Origin: Acetivibrio cellulolyticus CD2
GTDB taxonomy: Bacteria > Bacillota > Clostridia > Acetivibrionales > Acetivibrionaceae
Length of the DNA stretch: 64,000 nucleotides
Direction: 5' to 3'
NCBI RefSeq assembly: GCF_000179595.2
Contig: NZ_JH556657.1
Location: forward strand, 188,669 to 252,668
Shown: piece by piece, positions 33,706 to 43,409 of the stretch
Position numbering within the stretch: the first letter of the stretch is position 1
Layout: every line of letters begins with the position of its first letter
Notes under the pieces: generated by a model
Seen by the model: the letters and a program-made list of their open reading frames with translations, nothing else
Databases searched by the model: none
What the model was told of the DNA's origin: nothing
Made by a program: the position numbers and the translations under genes

Positions 33706-35049
33706 TCAACTTTTTCTTCTTTTCCTTTTATTATATAAAGCTATTGTAATTAGAGCCACAACTGCTATCATAGCGCCTGATATCAACAAAACATTCGATA
33801 ATCTAACACCGTTAGCTTGTCTATTGGCCTGATTATCTGTACTCTGAGGTTTTTTCCCCGCTTCAGTATTAGCAGGTTCAATGTTAACAAGAACCTCTAT
33901 AGATTTATAATCGTAGGTTGTTTTAACAAGTGCTTGTCCCTCGCTAACAGCCTTCATGGTACCATTCTTTTCAACTGTCAATATATCATCTCCGCCACTT
34001 ACCTCAAACAAAGTAGCATCGGTAACATCTGTAGAAACTCCATATGGATGACTCAATATAATTTTAAGTTGTTTCTGTTCTCCAGCTTTCAAATTCACTT
34101 CATTGGATTCTGCACTTATATTGTTAAGGTTATTCCAACTAACCCCATCTTCAGAATTAAGAATTGTTCCTTCATCACCAATAGCAATAAACTTATCTTT
34201 AGAGTATATAACGTCCTTCAAAGTCTTTCCTGTTGCATTAGCTTCCTTATGCCAGCTATATGCATCAAGTGAAGACAAAATATTTCCCCCGTGACCTGCA
34301 ACTAAAAATTTGTTCCCAGTCCACACTACAGAATAAATACACTCTGAAATGTCCATTCCTTCCTTCTTAAGTACAGATTCGGCGTTTTCATCCTGAGTCC
34401 AGGTTATTCCATCTCTAGATAGCCATATGCTCAAATGATCACCAACAACAATGTATTTATCACCATCCCATGCAACATCAGTAAACATAGTGGTTGAAGC
34501 TGGTTCTGATTTTACTTCATCCCATGTAATACCATCAGTAGAGGTAAGAATAAGCATTCCACCTCCAACAGCTATATATCTGCCATTTACCCATCTAACC
34601 CTGTAAATACTTTCGGCTGTTGCCATTCTTCTGCGATTCCACATATCTCCATCTTTAGATACTAAAATGGTACCATCATGTCCTGCCACAACAAATTCTC
34701 TTCCACTGCTTGCTGCACCATATATATTAATTTTCTCGTCTATATTTGCTTTTGTCCAGCCTACGCCATCGGTAGAAGTCAAAATCGTCCCCTTATCTCC
34801 TACTGCAACAAACTTTCCCATTCCCCAAACTATTCTGTTTAGTTTTTCTCCTGCTGGTGCAGATCTTTTAGTCCAGCTTACTCCATTATCTGAAGTGATA
34901 ATAAATCCTGCATCTCCTACTGCTGCATATAAACCAGAATCACTTCGGGCTATACTTTGTAAAGCAGGTTCGAGGTTGTTCTGAGCAAATACGATAACGC
35001 TTACCAAAAGTAGTACGACCATTACCAATGCACATGCTACCCTTTTCAT
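33706..35049 (-). CDS. Membrane-anchored sialidase-like beta-propeller protein
   Basis: 447 residues: N-terminal signal or anchor (VACALVMVVLLLVSVIVFA), then about seven beta-propeller blades of about 40 residues with the recurring ITSxDGVxWT and FVAVGxxGTI motifs (residues 30-320), an Ig-like BIG2-type segment (about 325-395, VSEGQALVKTTY), and a C-terminal transmembrane helix followed by KRKRRKS. The blades resemble YCF48/BNR repeats. It probably sits on the outer face of the membrane; function unknown. It precedes the ATP-grasp gene on the same strand. Confidence 0.82.
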   Translation of the reverse strand: MKRVACALVMVVLLLVSVIVFAQNNLEPALQSIARSDSGLYAAVGDAGFIITSDNGVSWTKRSAPAGEKLNRIVWGMGKFVAVGDKGTILTSTDGVGWTKANIDEKINIYGAASSGREFVVAGHDGTILVSKDGDMWNRRRMATAESIYRVRWVNGRYIAVGGGMLILTSTDGITWDEVKSEPASTTMFTDVAWDGDKYIVVGDHLSIWLSRDGITWTQDENAESVLKKEGMDISECIYSVVWTGNKFLVAGHGGNILSSLDAYSWHKEANATGKTLKDVIYSKDKFIAIGDEGTILNSEDGVSWNNLNNISAESNEVNLKAGEQKQLKIILSHPYGVSTDVTDATLFEVSGGDDILTVEKNGTMKAVSEGQALVKTTYDYKSIEVLVNIEPANTEAGKKPQSTDNQANRQANGVRLSNVLLISGAMIAVVALITIALYNKRKRRKS

Positions 35050-35239
35050 TTAGTTCACTCTCACTCCCATAAATGTTTTGTTTTATTCAATTCTAACATA
35101 TAACAGAAAATATTGTTATAGGCAAATCACAATGTTTACAATACAATATATCCTTAAATCTAAACAAATATTATAAAATCCCACTTACCATATCAAAGTG
35201 AAGCAATATTTTTTCCATAAACACTCTGTTTTAAGGACA

Positions 35240-35296
35240 TAAAAAATGCACCTTCAAATGTTATCATTTATCATACAACACTTAAGGTGCATTTCA
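35240..35296 (-). terminator. Intrinsic terminator of ppdK
   Basis: AAATGCACCTT (35284-35294) and AAGGTGCATTT (35244-35254) pair around a 29-nt AT-rich loop that can fold further; TTTTTT follows on the minus strand. Confidence 0.8.
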
Positions 35297-35320
35297 TATT
35301 GCTACTTTTTATTTTTCATT

Positions 35321-35360
35321 AAGGAATAGCGGAAGCTATATTTCCAGCATCCTAAGTAAA
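35321..35360. repeat. Repeated hairpin element, copy 1
   Basis: The sequence beginning AAGGAATAGCGGAAGCTATA closely matches 63760-63800. It can form an inner hairpin ATAGC-GGAA-GCTAT and an outer AGGA/TCCT stem. In copy 2 the inner stem is ATAGC-CGAA-GTTAT, so pairing is kept (C-G and a G-U) despite the base change. Copy 1 is 18 bp beyond the ppdK stop. I know no family for it. Confidence 0.7.
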
Positions 35361-35378
35361 CTTAAATCTTAAAATGAA

Positions 35379-38021
35379 TTACTTTTGTCCAAGGTCCCCT
35401 TCCTTCTTTATAGCAGCTTGTGCAGCGGCAAGCCTTGCTATTGGAACTCTAAATGGCGAACACGATACATAATTCAATCCGGCTTTATGGCAAAACTCTA
35501 CTGATGATGGATCTCCACCATGCTCTCCGCATATACCAAGCTTGATATCTGGTCTTGTCTGTTTACCAAGCTTTGCTGCCATCTCAACAAGTCTACCTAC
35601 TCCATTCTGATCAAGCCTTGCAAATGGGTCTGACTCATAAATCTTTTTATTGTAATACTCTTCAAGGAACTTACCAGCATCATCACGGCTGAAGCCGAAA
35701 GTCATCTGGGTGAGGTCGTTTGTTCCAAACGAGAAGAATTCAGCTTCTTTTGCTATTTCATCAGCAGTAATTGCAGCTCTTGGAATCTCAATCATTGTTC
35801 CAACCTTATATTCAAGCTTCATTCCTGACTTTTCTATTACTTCATTTGCTGTTTTTACTACAACATCCTTAACAAATTTCAATTCCTTAATATCGCCTAC
35901 CAATGGGATCATGATTTCAGGTATAACATTCATTCCCTGTTTATTAACATTTATAGCTGCTTCAATAACAGCTCTTGTCTGCATCTCAGCAATTTCAGGA
36001 TAAGTAACCGCAAGACGGCATCCTCTATGTCCCATCATAGGATTAAACTCATGAAGATCTGCAACAATTCCTTTTAGGTCTTCAAAGCTCATTCCCATTT
36101 CTTTAGCAAGTGAAGCTATATCTTCATCAGCTTGTGGAAGGAATTCATGAAGCGGAGGATCCAGGAATCTGATCGTTACAGGGTATCCCTTCATTTCCTT
36201 AAACAAACCTTCAAAGTCTCCCCTTTGCATAGGAAGCAATTTATCAAGAGCTTTTCTTCTTTGCTCCTCAGTCCTTGCAACAATCATTTCTCTCATTGCA
36301 GGTATTCTGTCAGCATCAAAGAACATATGCTCTGTACGGCAAAGTCCAATCCCCTCTGCACCAAACTTCATAGCCTGTGCTGCATCAGCAGGTGTATCGG
36401 CATTTGTTCTTACCTTCAATGTTCTTAATTCATCAGCCCAACCCATCAATGTTGCAAAATCGCCTGTCATTTCAGGCTGAACTGTAGGTAAACGATCACC
36501 ATAAACATTACCAGTTGAACCATCAAGAGAAATCCAATCTCCTTCAACATACTTCTTTCCATTTTTATCAATAAAATACTTTTCTTCCTCATTAATTTTC
36601 ACATCATTACATCCTGCAACACAACATGTCCCCATACCACGCGCAACAACCGCTGCATGGGAAGTCATACCGCCACGTCCAGTAAGTATTCCCTTTGAAA
36701 CATGCATACCTTCGATATCTTCCGGAGATGTTTCAAGTCTAACAAGAACAACAAACTTCTCACCATTTTTGTAAGCATTAACTGCATGCTCAGCTTCAAA
36801 ATATATCTTACCTGTAGCAGCTCCTGGTGATGCTGGTAATCCTTTTGCAACAGGTATGGCAGCTTTTAAGGCTTTAGGCTCAAAGTTCGGATGCAAGAGT
36901 GCATCAAGCTGTTTTGGATCAACCTTCATTACAGCTTCACCTTTTGTAGCCATTCCCTCATTAACCAGATCAACAGCTATTTTCAAAGCAGCTGCAGCAG
37001 TTCTTTTACCATTTCTGGTCTGCAGCATAAACAGCTTACCTTTTTCGATTGTAAACTCCATATCCTGCATATCTCTATAGTGTTTTTCAAGTTTTTCTGC
37101 AATATCTATAAATTGATTATAAGCATTAGGATTGATTTCTTTGAGTTGATCTATTGATTGAGGTGTTCTGATACCGGCAACAACGTCTTCACCCTGTGCA
37201 TTCATCAAGAACTCTCCATATAGCTTCTTTTCTCCTGTAGATGGGTTTCTTGTAAAAGCAACCCCTGTACCGGAGTCATTTCCCATATTTCCATAAACCA
37301 TTTCCTGTACATTTACAGCGGTTCCCCAGTCACCTGGAATATCATTAAGTCTTCTATAAACTATAGCTCTTGGATTGTCCCAAGAACGGAAAACTGCTTT
37401 AACAGCTTCCATTAACTGAACTTTTGGATCTTGAGGGAAATCAAATCCCTTTTCTTTTTTGAAGAGTTCTTTATATCTTTTGACAACTTCCTTTAAATTA
37501 TCAGCTGTCAAATCTGTATCGAAATGAGCTCCATTTTCTTCTTTAACAGCATCAAGTATCTTTTCAAACTTTGGTTTGTCTACTTCCATTACAACGTCAC
37601 TAAACATCTGAATAAATCTTCTATAACTATCATAAGCAAATCTTACATTGTCAGTAAGTTTTGCAAGACCTTCAACAACAGTATCGTTAAGTCCTAAGTT
37701 TAATATTGTATCCATCATTCCAGGCATGGAAGCTCTTGCTCCAGACCTAACTGAAACTAAAAAAGGATTGTTCGGATCACCAAATTTCTTACCTACAATT
37801 CCTTCAGTCTTTGACATCATTGTATAAATTTCTTCTTCGATCTCTTTAGAAATAACTTTACCATCCTGATAGTACTTGGTACATGCTTCCGTCGTAACTG
37901 TGAAGCCTCTAGGAACAGGAAGGCCTAAACCCGTCATTTCTGCCAGGTTGGCCCCTTTGCCGCCAAGCAGGTTTCTCATTGAAGCGTTTCCTTCGTTAAA
38001 AAGATATACATACTTTGCCAT
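35379..38021 (-). CDS. ppdK: Pyruvate, phosphate dikinase
   Basis: 880 residues from ATG 38021 (GGGAGGG upstream; a longer opening to 38039 starts within that site). It interconverts pyruvate, ATP and phosphate with phosphoenolpyruvate, AMP and pyrophosphate. N-terminal nucleotide-binding domain (LLGGKGANLAEMT, SVRSGARASMPGMMDT), central phosphohistidine domain with His455 in GGMTSHAAVVARGMG, and C-terminal PEP-binding barrel with the catalytic cysteine in GICGEHGGDP. In cellulolytic clostridia PPDK is a main route from PEP to pyruvate, since pyruvate kinase may be absent. The gene is monocistronic, with a TATAAT candidate at 38151-38156 and its own terminator. Confidence 0.97.
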   Translation of the reverse strand: MAKYVYLFNEGNASMRNLLGGKGANLAEMTGLGLPVPRGFTVTTEACTKYYQDGKVISKEIEEEIYTMMSKTEGIVGKKFGDPNNPFLVSVRSGARASMPGMMDTILNLGLNDTVVEGLAKLTDNVRFAYDSYRRFIQMFSDVVMEVDKPKFEKILDAVKEENGAHFDTDLTADNLKEVVKRYKELFKKEKGFDFPQDPKVQLMEAVKAVFRSWDNPRAIVYRRLNDIPGDWGTAVNVQEMVYGNMGNDSGTGVAFTRNPSTGEKKLYGEFLMNAQGEDVVAGIRTPQSIDQLKEINPNAYNQFIDIAEKLEKHYRDMQDMEFTIEKGKLFMLQTRNGKRTAAAALKIAVDLVNEGMATKGEAVMKVDPKQLDALLHPNFEPKALKAAIPVAKGLPASPGAATGKIYFEAEHAVNAYKNGEKFVVLVRLETSPEDIEGMHVSKGILTGRGGMTSHAAVVARGMGTCCVAGCNDVKINEEEKYFIDKNGKKYVEGDWISLDGSTGNVYGDRLPTVQPEMTGDFATLMGWADELRTLKVRTNADTPADAAQAMKFGAEGIGLCRTEHMFFDADRIPAMREMIVARTEEQRRKALDKLLPMQRGDFEGLFKEMKGYPVTIRFLDPPLHEFLPQADEDIASLAKEMGMSFEDLKGIVADLHEFNPMMGHRGCRLAVTYPEIAEMQTRAVIEAAINVNKQGMNVIPEIMIPLVGDIKELKFVKDVVVKTANEVIEKSGMKLEYKVGTMIEIPRAAITADEIAKEAEFFSFGTNDLTQMTFGFSRDDAGKFLEEYYNKKIYESDPFARLDQNGVGRLVEMAAKLGKQTRPDIKLGICGEHGGDPSSVEFCHKAGLNYVSCSPFRVPIARLAAAQAAIKKEGDLGQK

Positions 38022-38039
38022 TAAAAAAAACCCTCCCAT

Positions 38040-38362
38040 TTACTTTTTTGTGTATCATTTATGTACTATATTCTAGAAATGTATATTAAATATACTTTTC
38101 TTATTTCTTATAAATGGACATCTGTGGGAACTGCTTTTCTGACCATACTAATTATAACATACTTATAAAATTTTTCATTAATTTTTTTGAAAAATTACGA
38201 ATAAATATACAAATTTTCTATGGGTAAAAATCCCTTAATAAGTCTCTCCAAAAAATTAATAATTATTCTTCTTAGCACTTTTCTACTGTAAAAAAAGGAC
38301 GTGGGCAATTTATCAAAGCCTACATCCTTTATAAGAAGATATAACTAATTCTTATCTATTAA
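38040..38362. other. Intergenic region between glyQS and ppdK
   Basis: Holds the glyQS terminator (38289-38330) and the upstream region of ppdK with a TATAAT word (38151-38156, minus strand) lacking a good -35. No open frame or further structure is evident. Confidence 0.5.
38289..38330 (-). terminator. Intrinsic terminator of glyQS
   Basis: AAAGGATGTAGGC (38318-38330) pairs with GCCCACGTCCTTT (38294-38306), with two G-U type positions, and is followed by TTTTTT on the minus strand, about 33 bp past the stop. Confidence 0.88.
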
Positions 38363-39751
38363 CTAAAATTCAAACTTACCTTCAAAGTAATTATCCAAAT
38401 CCTCAATCTTTACTCTAACCTGCTGCATATTATCCCTATCCCTGATTGTAACACTCTTATCCTCAAGTGAGTCAAAATCAAATGTTATGCAGTAAGGAGT
38501 TCCGATTTCGTCCTGTCTTCTATACCTTTTTCCTATACTTCCGGTTTCATCATATTCACATACATACTTTTTGGTAAGCGCTTCATATACCTTGTATGCA
38601 TCATCACCAAGCTTTTTGGAAAGCGGAAGTATAGCTATCTTAACAGGTGCAATTGCAGGATGGAAATGCAGAACAACCCTAACATCACCTTCTGCTACCT
38701 CTTCTTCATCATAAGCATCACACAAGAACGCAAGTGTAACCCTGTCAGCACCAAGTGAAGGCTCAATACAGTATGGAACGTACTTTTCATTCGTAGTAGG
38801 ATCAAAATATGACAAATCATCTTTTGAATGCGTCATATGCTGCTTCAAGTCAAAGTCAGTCCTATCTGCAATACCCCAAAGTTCTCCCCAACCGAATGGG
38901 AATTTGAATTCAATATCTGTTGTTGCATTACTATAGTGTGAAAGCTCTTCCTTCTCATGATCACGCATCTTCAAGCTGTCTTGGTTTATTCCAAGGTTTA
39001 AGAGCCAGTTAAAGCAATAGTTTTTCCAGTAATCAAACCACTCAAGATCTTTTCCGGGTTCACAGAAAAATTCAAGTTCCATCTGTTCAAATTCACGAGT
39101 CCTGAATGTAAAGTTACCAGGAGTAATTTCGTTTCTGAAGGACTTACCTATCTGTCCGATTCCAAATGGTATCTTCTTTCTTGAAGTTCTTTGAACGTTT
39201 TTGAAATTAACAAATATTCCTTGAGCTGTTTCAGGCCTTAAGAATATCTCCGCCTTTGAGTCCTCTGTAACTCCTTGAAAAGTCTTAAACATAAGATTGA
39301 ACTTTCTGATATCGGTAAAGTTAGCAGATCCGCAATTAGGACATTTTACTCCTTTTTCCTTTACATATTCAATAAGCTGATCGTTTGTCCAGCCATCAAT
39401 CCTAACATCCAGATTGTTTTCAGCATTCCAATCCTCTATCATTTTGTCAGCCCTGTGACGTGTCTTACAGTCCTTACAGTCAATTAACGGATCACTGAAG
39501 CCTCCAACGTGTCCTGATGCAACCCACACCTGTGGATTCATAAGAATAGCACAGTCAACACCAACATTATATGGACTTTCCTGCACGAATTTTCTCCACC
39601 ATGCCTTTTTTACATTATTCTTGAGTTCAACCCCCAAAGGACCGTAATCCCAAGCATTTGCAAGTCCTCCATATATGTCTGATCCCGGATATACGAAACC
39701 TCTATTTTTCGCAAGTGCGACTATCTTGTCCATAGTCTTTTCAAATTCCAT
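38363..39751 (-). CDS. glyQS: Glycine-tRNA ligase, single-chain type
   Basis: 462 residues from ATG 39751 (AAGGAGG upstream; the frame opens further but without a ribosome site). Class II synthetase of the alpha2 type: [22 protein letters not shown] at the N-terminus, motif 2 as [20 protein letters not shown], motif 3 near [14 protein letters not shown], and the C-terminal anticodon-binding domain from about 370 ([12 protein letters not shown]). It charges tRNA-Gly. Four cysteines near residues 80-140 (including CPNCGSANF) form a probable zinc site as in relatives. Monocistronic with its own terminator. Confidence 0.96.
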   Translation of the reverse strand: MEFEKTMDKIVALAKNRGFVYPGSDIYGGLANAWDYGPLGVELKNNVKKAWWRKFVQESPYNVGVDCAILMNPQVWVASGHVGGFSDPLIDCKDCKTRHRADKMIEDWNAENNLDVRIDGWTNDQLIEYVKEKGVKCPNCGSANFTDIRKFNLMFKTFQGVTEDSKAEIFLRPETAQGIFVNFKNVQRTSRKKIPFGIGQIGKSFRNEITPGNFTFRTREFEQMELEFFCEPGKDLEWFDYWKNYCFNWLLNLGINQDSLKMRDHEKEELSHYSNATTDIEFKFPFGWGELWGIADRTDFDLKQHMTHSKDDLSYFDPTTNEKYVPYCIEPSLGADRVTLAFLCDAYDEEEVAEGDVRVVLHFHPAIAPVKIAILPLSKKLGDDAYKVYEALTKKYVCEYDETGSIGKRYRRQDEIGTPYCITFDFDSLEDKSVTIRDRDNMQQVRVKIEDLDNYFEGKFEF

Positions 39752-39809
39752 CAAAAATGCCTCCTTAACAATATCAATATATATATTTTTAATCTTCATT
39801 CACTTGTTG

Positions 39810-41015
39810 TCAATAATAATCTTTTCGCAACAAAGCTAACACTTCATCTAAAATCCTATCCCCAACTTCTGTTTTACTCATTATAGGAAAATCCAGTATA
39901 TTTCCGTCTCTTTTTATGATCTTTATTATATTTGTATCAGTTTCAAACCCTGCACCTTCCTGTGTAACATCATTAGCGATTATCAAATCCAAATTCTTTG
40001 AAGTAAGCTTTTCACAGGCATTATTGATAAGATCATTAGTTTCCGCACTAAACCCTACCAATATCCTGTTTCCTTTCACTTTTCCAAGTTCTTTCGCTAT
40101 GTCAGGGTTTTTAACTAATTCTATAGTCAAATTGTCATCTTTCTTTTTAATCTTCTTATCTGATGTATTAGCACATTTGTAATCTGCTACAGCTGCAACC
40201 ATAATTAATACATCAAAGTCCTCATAGCTTTTCATCACTTCACTAAACATTTCATGAGCAGTTTTTACTCCGATGACCTCAACTCCACATGGAGTCTTAA
40301 GATTAACCGGGCCTGATATAATCTTGACCTTAGCACCCCTTTTACTTGCCTGTGCTGCAATAGCATATCCCATTTTCCCAGACGATTTGTTGGAAATAAA
40401 CCTTACAGGGTCTATAGGTTCCTGCGTAGGTCCTGCAGTTATCAAAACTTTTAAATCTTTTAGATCACACTTACTGCAAACAAGTTCGCTGACACTTTCC
40501 ACAATAGCCGACGGTTCAGGCAATCGTCCCCTTCCTACAGTTCCGCATGCCATACGTCCGGTTTCAGTTTCTAAGAATATATATCCACGTTCAGAAAGTT
40601 TTTTTATATTATCTTGAACAATTGGATTTTCATACATATTGGTATTCATTGCCGGCACAAAAACTACAGGAGCTTTTGAAGCCATTATTGTAGTTGAAAG
40701 CATGTCGTCGGCAATACCGTTTGCAACTTTTCCAATTATGTTTGCAGTAGCAGGAGCAACCACTATAACATCAGCTTTTGTAGCTAGTGATATATGCTGT
40801 ATATCCCACTCCTTCGGCTCATCAAACATATCTGTTATAACAGGATTATGTGCAATTGACCTGAAGGTCAGTGGAGTAACAAACTTAGCAGCATTTTCGG
40901 TCATAATTACATTAACATCCGCATTAAGCTTTTTTAGCCTGCTAACTACTTCAACCACTTTATATGCTGCTATGCCGCCACAAACACCTACTACAACTGT
41001 TTTGCCCTCTAACAT
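39810..41015 (-). CDS. coaBC: Bifunctional phosphopantothenoylcysteine decarboxylase/phosphopantothenate-cysteine ligase
   Basis: 401 residues from ATG 41015 (GGAGAGG upstream). The N-terminal CoaC flavoprotein half has GVCGGIAAYK, PAMNTNMYENP and the active-site cysteine region RMACGTVGRGRLPEP; the CoaB ligase half starts near 185 (LKVLITAGPTQEPIDPVRFISN) and has AAVADYKC and LVKNPDIAKELG. Together they make 4'-phosphopantetheine from 4'-phosphopantothenate for coenzyme A. It follows the yicC-remA-gmk-rpoZ operon but a terminator lies between, so it may need its own promoter or read-through. Confidence 0.96.
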   Translation of the reverse strand: MLEGKTVVVGVCGGIAAYKVVEVVSRLKKLNADVNVIMTENAAKFVTPLTFRSIAHNPVITDMFDEPKEWDIQHISLATKADVIVVAPATANIIGKVANGIADDMLSTTIMASKAPVVFVPAMNTNMYENPIVQDNIKKLSERGYIFLETETGRMACGTVGRGRLPEPSAIVESVSELVCSKCDLKDLKVLITAGPTQEPIDPVRFISNKSSGKMGYAIAAQASKRGAKVKIISGPVNLKTPCGVEVIGVKTAHEMFSEVMKSYEDFDVLIMVAAVADYKCANTSDKKIKKKDDNLTIELVKNPDIAKELGKVKGNRILVGFSAETNDLINNACEKLTSKNLDLIIANDVTQEGAGFETDTNIIKIIKRDGNILDFPIMSKTEVGDRILDEVLALLRKDYY

Positions 41016-41069
41016 AAAATCCTCTCCATAACAAGAAATCACAGGGTTTTTAGTATCCCTAAATTCCTC

Positions 41070-41120
41070 AAAAAATAAGATTGGGATTGAGAAAAACCAT
41101 TAGCGTCTCAACCTCAATCT
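41070..41120 (-). terminator. Intrinsic terminator after rpoZ
   Basis: AGATTGAGGTTGAGA (41106-41120) pairs with TCTCAATCCCAATCT (41078-41092) with two imperfect positions; TTATTTTTT follows on the minus strand. It lies between rpoZ and coaBC. Confidence 0.82.
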
Positions 41121-41143
41121 AAACTTTATAAATTACATACACC

Positions 41144-41380
41144 TTACTTTATTCCGCTCTTTGTCCTGATATATGTAATCTTCTGCTCATCAATTTCATT
41201 AATTGCAATAGTTACCGGTTTTTCAGACTCACATTCTGTAAGCTTATGTGCGCCTTCTGTAATTTGTCTTGCTCTTTTAGCTGCCGCTACAACCAATGTA
41301 TATCTGCTGTCTACCCTATTTAGCAATGAACTTATACCGGGATCAATCATTGACTGTTTCTTTACATTATTATCTTTCAT
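41144..41380 (-). CDS. rpoZ: DNA-directed RNA polymerase omega subunit
   Basis: 78 residues from ATG 41380 (GGAGG ten bases upstream). The omega signature is clear: MIDPGISSLLNRVDSRYTLV, then AAAKRARQITEG and KPVTIAINEI. Omega helps assembly and stability of RNA polymerase. It follows gmk by about 40 bp in the conserved yicC-remA-gmk-rpoZ order, and the operon ends at the terminator just downstream. A longer frame to 41428 has no ribosome site. Confidence 0.94.
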   Translation of the reverse strand: MKDNNVKKQSMIDPGISSLLNRVDSRYTLVVAAAKRARQITEGAHKLTECESEKPVTIAINEIDEQKITYIRTKSGIK

Positions 41381-41420
41381 AAGTCTCAAACCTCCAATTA
41401 GTTTTTTGCACAATTTATTT

Positions 41421-42044
41421 CTAAGCAAAACTCCTATTTTCTATTCCAATACTCTCAAGTATATTTATGTTCCTTTCGAACTTAAGTTTTTCTGAGGTTA
41501 GTATACTGCTAATGCTACTTACAGCCTCTTCAATCCTATCGTTCACAACAACATAGTCATATCTGTCTACATAGTTCATTTCTTTTATAGCCTTATCCAT
41601 ACGCTTATCTATAACTTCAGCTTTTTCCGTACCTCTGGCTTCTATCCTTCTTCTTAACTCTTCAAAGGATGGTGGCAGAATAAATATTGATACACAATCA
41701 GGGTAAATCTTTTTAATGTTCAATGCACCTTCAACCTCAATCTCCAGTAAACAGTCAAACCCTGATTTTATAGTGTCCTCAATACACTTTTTGGGTGTAC
41801 CATAAAAATTATCACAATATTTTACCCATTCTACCAGCTCATTGTTTTTAATCATGCTGTCAAATTCTTCATGTGTTTTAAAAAAGTAATTTACTCCATC
41901 TATCTCGCCACTTCTTGGACTCCTTGTCGTCGCAGAAACAGAAAACCTTATATTTTTTTCTCTTTCTTTTATATTGCTAAGAAGTGTGCCCTTACCAGTG
42001 CCTGATGGGCCTGAAACTACCACTAAAAGTCCCTCACGGAACAT
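41421..42044 (-). CDS. gmk: Guanylate kinase
   Basis: 207 residues from ATG 42044 (AGGGGGA upstream). P-loop GPSGTGKGTL, the GMP-binding region SVSATTRSPRSGEIDGVNYFF and LLEIEVEGALNIKK are all present; the length is normal. It phosphorylates GMP to GDP. It lies between remA (11 bp upstream) and rpoZ in a conserved operon. Confidence 0.97.
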   Translation of the reverse strand: MFREGLLVVVSGPSGTGKGTLLSNIKEREKNIRFSVSATTRSPRSGEIDGVNYFFKTHEEFDSMIKNNELVEWVKYCDNFYGTPKKCIEDTIKSGFDCLLEIEVEGALNIKKIYPDCVSIFILPPSFEELRRRIEARGTEKAEVIDKRMDKAIKEMNYVDRYDYVVVNDRIEEAVSSISSILTSEKLKFERNINILESIGIENRSFA

Positions 42045-42055
42045 CACAGTTCCCC

Positions 42056-42331
42056 CTATTCTTCCAATTCTTCCTCTTCAACAACTACTTCAGTTTCCTT
42101 GCTGTTTAATCTATGAGCTACTGTTTCAGGCTGTACAGCAGATAATATTATATGATCACTATCAGTAATTATTACTGCTCTTGTCCTTCTCCCATAGGTT
42201 GCATCAACCAGCATTCCGCGCTCTCTTGCTTCCTGAATTATTCTCTTTATAGGTGCGGACTCAGGACTGACTATAGCAACAAGCCTGCTAGCGGATACAA
42301 TATTCCCAAATCCAATGTTTATTAACTTCAT
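42056..42331 (-). CDS. remA: RemA-type DNA-binding regulator
   Basis: A 91-residue RemA/DUF370 protein: [47 protein letters not shown]. In Bacillus subtilis RemA forms a DNA-wrapping ring and activates biofilm matrix and osmoprotection genes; in clostridia the target genes are not known. The C-terminus carries an unusual run of acidic residues ([11 protein letters not shown]). AGGAGG precedes the ATG. Middle of the yicC-remA-gmk-rpoZ operon. Confidence 0.95.
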   Translation of the reverse strand: MKLINIGFGNIVSASRLVAIVSPESAPIKRIIQEARERGMLVDATYGRRTRAVIITDSDHIILSAVQPETVAHRLNSKETEVVVEEEELEE

Positions 42332-42349
42332 TAATATTCCTCCTAATAC

Positions 42350-43228
42350 TTATTCGATATTTTGTATCTGTTCTCTTATTTTCTCCAATTCACTCTTAAT
42401 ATCAACAACAAATTTTGTTATATTTAAATCATTGGCCTTTGAACCAATGGTGTTTATTTCTCTATTCATCTCTTGGATTAAAAAATCAAGTTTTCTTCCA
42501 ACAGACTGCCCGATTTTCAATGTCTCCCTTAGCTGGCCGATATGACTTGTAAGTCTTACCAGCTCCTCATCAATACTGCACCTGTCTGCAAATATTGCTA
42601 CTTCTGTCGCTATCCTGTTTTCATCAATAATCTGCTGATCAAGCAATTCTTTAATTCTGTTTTCTAATTTACACTTATATTCTTTTACAACTTCAGGAGC
42701 TCTTATACTAATTTCTTTAACAATATTCTCGATATAATCAGTTCTCTCCAGAATACAGTTTTTTAAACCTTCTCCCTCGATCTGCCTCATATTGATTAAG
42801 GAATCAACAGCACCATCTAAAGCTTCACTTATGAGCTTCCACATTTTTTCCTCGTCCTGCTCAACTTTCTCAACCTTCAATACATCAGGAAATTTAGCAA
42901 TAAGGGAAACGGATATATCGTCCTGAAGATCGTATTTATCTTTCAAAAGCCTCACTGTATCAATATAGGTCTTTGCAAGCCCTTCATCAATCATTATACT
43001 TCTGGAATCTTCGCTGAAGTCATCAAAACTGACATAAACATCTGCTTTACCACGTGATACGGCTTTACTTACCACTTCTCTTACCTTGTCCTCAAGAAAT
43101 GAAATCTGCCTTGGAATCTTAATATAAATATCACTATATCTATGATTTACAGTTTTTATTTCTACCAGGCATTCCATCCCATCAGCCTGTGACTTCCCCC
43201 TGCCAAACCCTGTCATACTTCTTATCAT
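42350..43228 (-). CDS. YicC/YloC family endoribonuclease
   Basis: About 292 residues; ATG 43228 preferred over a TTG at 43234, which lies near the ribosome site. N-terminal YicC domain (RSMTGFGRGKSQ, VEIKTVNHRYSDIYIKIPR) and C-terminal DUF1732 domain (SHIGQLRE, GRKLDFLIQEMNREINTIGSKAND). Members are stress-linked endoribonucleases that act in RNA decay. First gene of the conserved yicC-remA-gmk-rpoZ operon. Confidence 0.94.
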   Translation of the reverse strand: MIRSMTGFGRGKSQADGMECLVEIKTVNHRYSDIYIKIPRQISFLEDKVREVVSKAVSRGKADVYVSFDDFSEDSRSIMIDEGLAKTYIDTVRLLKDKYDLQDDISVSLIAKFPDVLKVEKVEQDEEKMWKLISEALDGAVDSLINMRQIEGEGLKNCILERTDYIENIVKEISIRAPEVVKEYKCKLENRIKELLDQQIIDENRIATEVAIFADRCSIDEELVRLTSHIGQLRETLKIGQSVGRKLDFLIQEMNREINTIGSKANDLNITKFVVDIKSELEKIREQIQNIE

Positions 43229-43361
43229 AATCAATTCATCCTTTTTATGAATTTAATATAGTCTTATTCCAAACAATATGCATTATAACATAATTATCGA
43301 TAAATTACAGGTATAATCTTAATTTTTTTTGTGTTTTTTCCTATTTTCTCACGTTTACTTA

Positions 43362-43395
43362 ATAAAAATGCAAATTACATGGCAATTTGCATTTT
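43362..43395 (-). terminator. Intrinsic terminator of the GH43 gene
   Basis: AAAATGCAAATT (43384-43395) and AATTTGCATTTT (43365-43376) pair around a 7-nt loop, with T-rich sequence following on the minus strand, 15 bp past the stop. Confidence 0.88.
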
Positions 43396-43409
43396 ACTCG
43401 AAACCTAAA

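Larger units (their letters stand above)
35050..35378. other. Intergenic region with ppdK terminator and a repeated hairpin
   Basis: The 3' side of ppdK holds the hairpin element at 35321-35360 and a terminator at 35240-35296. The part to the left (35050-35240) is the AT-rich upstream region of the beta-propeller gene; I see no clear promoter or open frame there. Confidence 0.6.
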